Part shown: positions 61,444-64,000 of the stretch, in pieces
Layout: each line of letters starts with the position of its first letter
Numbering within the stretch: position 1 is the first letter of the stretch
Assembly: GCA_021779855.1 (NCBI GenBank)
Contig: JAJXZW010000010.1
Span: forward strand, 24,425-88,424
Direction of reading: 5' to 3'
DNA from: Actinomycetes bacterium
Lineage (GTDB): Bacteria; Actinomycetota; Acidimicrobiia; Acidimicrobiales; RAAP-2
DNA: 64,000 nucleotides
Translations under genes and position numbers: made by a program
Notes under the pieces: model-generated
Told to the model about the DNA's origin: nothing
The model's database searches: none
What the model saw: only the letters and a program-made list of their open reading frames with translations

Positions 61444-63578
61444 GCCCGTCCTGGCGGGACCGGCCGACCGGGTCGTGGTTCTCCCGGCTGTGGCGGCCGT
61501 GGACCTCGCTGCACCCTCGGCGGGGTCGCGGCCGGACCATCAACGAGCCCAAGCCGGTGGGCATCCGCGACCTGGTGGCCGGGCCCGACGAGGTGGTGGC
61601 CCGCCCGGAGCGTCGCTGGAAGGTGATCGGGGGCTTCTTCTTGGTGCTGCTGGTCGCCCTCGTGGTGCGCCTCTTCTTCCTCCAGGTGCTCGAGTACCGG
61701 TCCTCGGCGGCGACGGTGTACGCCAACTCCCTGCGCGTCACGACCATCCCGGCCGCCCGCGGCTCGATCATGGACCGCGAGGGGACCCCGCTCGTCACCA
61801 ACGTCACCACGACCCAGATCCGCCTGTCGCGGGCCGAGGCGGCCCTGTACCCCTCCATCAAGGGGACCCTCTCGTCGCTCACCGGGCTCAGCGTGAAGCA
61901 GATCAACGCCGCGCTCAACAACCAGCAGTACAGCCCGTACCAGCCCGCCCCCATCATGAACGACGCGCCCCCCGGCGAGGTCGAGTTCATCAAGCTCCAC
62001 CCGAGCGAGTTCCCGGGGGTGACGGTGCTCAGCACCTCCCAGCGCTCCTACCCCCAGGGCGGCAACACGGCGGCCCAGGCCCTGGGCTACGTCGGCCCGA
62101 TCACCGGGGCCGAGATCGCCGCCCACCCCAACCAGGGCTACCAGACCGACTCGGTCATCGGGAAGTCCGGGCTCGAGGCGTACTACGAGCAGTACCTGCG
62201 CGGACGCGACGGCACCCAGACCATCGAGGTCGACGCGAACAACCAGATCCTCGGTGCGATCAAGACGACCCCCCCGAGGATCGGCGACACGGTGGTGACC
62301 AACATCGACCTCGGGCTCCAGCAGGCGCTCGACACCTATCTGAAGAACCAGATCCTGACCGACCGCCGCTCCATCGACCCGGTCTCGCACCTGCGGCCCC
62401 AGGCGCCCAACGGGGCGGCGGTGGTGCTCGACCCGAACACCGGGGCCGTGCTGGCCATGTCGAGCTACCCGAGCTACAACCTCAACGACTTCGTCAAGGG
62501 TCTCTCGAACGCCCAGTACCACCAGCTGAACGCGGAGGGCGCCTTCAACAACTTCGCCATCCAGGGCCTCTACACCCCGGGGTCGACCTTCAAGCTGATC
62601 ACCGCGACCACCGAGCTGCAGACCGGGATCATGTCCGCCAGCCACGTCATCGACGACACCGGGACCTTCGTCGTGCCCGGTTGCCTCAACAAGACCAACC
62701 ACGGCTGCGTCTTCCACGACGACGACAACTCCGCGGCGGGGCTGATCGACCTGCCGACGGCGATCACCGTCTCGTCGGACTACTACTTCTACAACCTCGG
62801 CTACCTCTTCTGGACCCACCAGAACCAGTACGGCCAGACCCCGATCCAGAACGTCGGCGCGCAGTACGGGCTCACCACGCCGACCAACGTCGACCTGCCC
62901 AACGAGGTCACCGGGCGGATCGACTCGCCCGAGGTGCGCAAGCAGCTCCACGCCGCCGACCCCAAGGCCTTCCCGACGGTGACCTGGTACACGGGTGACA
63001 ACATCGAGATGGCCTTCGGCCAGGGCACCACGGCCTTCACGCCACTCGCCCTGGCGAACGCCTACGCCACCTTCGCCAACGGCGGCACCCGCTACCAGCC
63101 CGAGGTGGCGGCCGCGATCGTCGACCCCCACGGCAAGGTCGTCGTGCGCTACCAGCCGCACGTGCTGGGTCACGTCAGCCTGCCCCCGGCCGTGCGCGAC
63201 CCGATCCTCCAGGGCTTCGAGGGCGTGATCAACAACCCGCGCGGGACGGGCTACTACCCGTTCCACCAGTACGCCAACTTCAACCTCTCGACCTTCCCGG
63301 TGGCCGGTAAGACGGGGACGGCCTCCAACGCGCCCGGCCTCGAGCCGAACTCGCTCTTCGTGGGGTTCGGCCCGACGACCCACCCGCGCTACGTGGTGGT
63401 CTGCGTGATCGCCGAGGGCGGCTACGGCGCCGACGCGGCCGCCCCGGTCGTCGCGAAGACCTTCAACTACCTCGTCGCCCACCCGGTCGGCCCGGTCCAC
63501 CTCGCGCCGGCGCTCTCGACGACCCCGACGCGCCACCGGTCGACCCACCCCTCGGGGACCCCCTCGAAGGCCGGATAG
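61440..63578 (+). CDS. mrdA: Penicillin-binding protein 2 (peptidoglycan transpeptidase)
   Basis: A 712-residue class B PBP. A basic cytoplasmic stretch is followed by one membrane segment (VIGGFFLVLLVALVVRLFFL), the dimerisation domain starting RGSIMDREGTPL, and the transpeptidase with Ser382 in TPGSTFKL, an SSD motif in VSSDYYFYN where SxN or SxD is expected, and K624-T-G in AGKTGTASN. It crosslinks peptidoglycan during elongation with RodA and MreBCD. The GTG start overlaps mreD (GTGA). Confidence 0.94.
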   Translation: MSPSWRDRPTGSWFSRLWRPWTSLHPRRGRGRTINEPKPVGIRDLVAGPDEVVARPERRWKVIGGFFLVLLVALVVRLFFLQVLEYRSSAATVYANSLRVTTIPAARGSIMDREGTPLVTNVTTTQIRLSRAEAALYPSIKGTLSSLTGLSVKQINAALNNQQYSPYQPAPIMNDAPPGEVEFIKLHPSEFPGVTVLSTSQRSYPQGGNTAAQALGYVGPITGAEIAAHPNQGYQTDSVIGKSGLEAYYEQYLRGRDGTQTIEVDANNQILGAIKTTPPRIGDTVVTNIDLGLQQALDTYLKNQILTDRRSIDPVSHLRPQAPNGAAVVLDPNTGAVLAMSSYPSYNLNDFVKGLSNAQYHQLNAEGAFNNFAIQGLYTPGSTFKLITATTELQTGIMSASHVIDDTGTFVVPGCLNKTNHGCVFHDDDNSAAGLIDLPTAITVSSDYYFYNLGYLFWTHQNQYGQTPIQNVGAQYGLTTPTNVDLPNEVTGRIDSPEVRKQLHAADPKAFPTVTWYTGDNIEMAFGQGTTAFTPLALANAYATFANGGTRYQPEVAAAIVDPHGKVVVRYQPHVLGHVSLPPAVRDPILQGFEGVINNPRGTGYYPFHQYANFNLSTFPVAGKTGTASNAPGLEPNSLFVGFGPTTHPRYVVVCVIAEGGYGADAAAPVVAKTFNYLVAHPVGPVHLAPALSTTPTRHRSTHPSGTPSKAG

Positions 63579-63601
63579 CCGGGTCCGGGCCGCTCGTGCA
63601 C

Positions 63602-63848
63602 TAGCCTGGTGACGTAGGGCGCCCGCCCGACGGGCGCGAAGGACGTCACGGTGGCCGCCGGAGCCGCCACCGAACCGAGGACGACGTGGCAGAGCCCAGG
63701 AACAGCGACAGCGACACCCGACCGGGCGCCACCCTCACGACCGCCCAACGAACCCACCAGAGTCCCCAGGCCCCCGAGCGCACCTCGCTCGCGGCGCCCC
63801 GTCGGCGGTGCTCCGCGCCCGCCGCGACCATCGCAAGGAGTACGCCCC
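63602..63848 (+). promoter_or_regulatory. Long structured 5' region before the last gene
   Basis: TAGCCT at 63602-63607 is a likely -10. Downstream are nested inverted repeats: GTGACGT (63609-63615) with ACGTCAC (63643-63649) around GCGCCCG/CGGGCGC (63619-63637), then CGGTGGC/GCCACCG (63649-63672). About 235 bases of leader precede the next start. If transcription begins near 63614 the outermost stem would be cut, so only the inner two are expected in RNA. No known riboswitch is recognised. Confidence 0.4.
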
Positions 63849-64000
63849 GTGACCGAGGCCGCCAACCCCACCCCCGCCGCACCCGGCACCGCCGGGCCCG
63901 GGCCCGCACCTAGCCCGGAGGGCCCCGCGCCCGAGCGGCCGCGCATCGGCGACACCCGCCCCGCCCCGCGCATCGGCGACACCCGTCCCGCGCCGGGCTC
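63849..64000 (+). CDS. N-terminus of an unidentified protein, cut by window end
   Basis: AAGGAG at 63835-63840 precedes GTG 63849, which opens an Ala/Pro-rich, disordered N-terminus (MTEAANPTPAAPGTAGPG) containing a tandem RIGDTRPAP repeat before the window ends. No domain is visible. Position after mrdA and the disordered start would suit an Rne/Rng-type ribonuclease or RodA-linked gene, but this is a guess. Confidence 0.5.
   Translation, partial: MTEAANPTPAAPGTAGPGPAPSPEGPAPERPRIGDTRPAPRIGDTRPAPG

Overview
The window is a very GC-rich, densely packed stretch from an actinobacterium. I infer an Acidimicrobiia-like lineage, but only from gene content and layout: a PimB'-type mannosyltransferase, ClpS followed by a DUF2017 protein, tig-clpP-clpX-folC-ndk followed by mreBCD-PBP2, a B12-dependent ribonucleotide reductase, an Rpf-like protein and neocarzinostatin-like secreted domains. 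No rRNA and no intact mobile element is present. Five tRNA genes are: Gly-TCC, Lys-CTT, His-GTG, Arg-TCT and Pro-TGG.

Layout. 0-2 kb: 3' end of a two-domain ArsA ATPase, an IS256-type transposase remnant, and tRNA-Gly whose 3' end faces that material (possible island edge). 2-7.2 kb: truncated haemoglobin, a PH-domain membrane protein, three small cysteine-pair proteins, PimB', SRPBCC protein, ROK kinase and a luciferase-like protein, many with 4-base start/stop overlaps. 7.2-10.7 kb: aminotransferase, SMP-30-type lactonase, glycerol kinase. 10.75-13.9 kb: nrdJ with a clear promoter, a 26-bp palindrome and two NrdR-type boxes. 13.9-15.6 kb: a less ordered patch with four direct repeats after nrdJ, a strong hairpin and two secreted proteins. 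15.7-22 kb: Cj0069-like ATP-grasp protein, nitronate monooxygenase, PolX, alcohol dehydrogenase, broken GNAT gene, DUF6226-like protein and a secreted protein. 22-26.7 kb: MpaB-family protein and a cluster of exported proteins (GH25-like with Ig repeats, Rpf-like, two small ones). 26.7-32.2 kb: acyl-CoA dehydrogenase, DUF429, acyl-ACP desaturase, acyl-CoA ligase, Nudix. 32.2-37.6 kb: mmsA, arfB, surE, aldose epimerase, SDR, second MpaB protein. 37.6-43.8 kb: clpS-DUF2017, a secreted protein, TetR plus DHA2 efflux pump, GGDEF/EAL protein. 44-48.7 kb: tandem neocarzinostatin-like protein, aldehyde dehydrogenase, ornithine cyclodeaminase-like protein, tRNAs, broken response regulator. 48.7-53 kb: potADBC polyamine-type ABC transporter. 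53-64 kb: maleylpyruvate isomerase-like protein, then tig-clpP-clpX-folC-ndk and mreB-mreC-mreD-mrdA, and the start of a further gene.

Three patterns recur. (1) Many genes carry a TANNNT -10 hexamer 6-7 bases before the start codon, so they are probably transcribed leaderless; in clpS, mreB and clpX the codon in that position opens a tiny upstream ORF that ends at or near the main start. (2) Every convergent protein-gene pair touches or overlaps at the stops, five of them sharing one CTAG, leaving no room for a terminator. (3) Exported proteins are numerous, and two distant ones (about 23 kb and 45 kb) share a C-terminal domain of about 75 residues that I cannot assign to a family.
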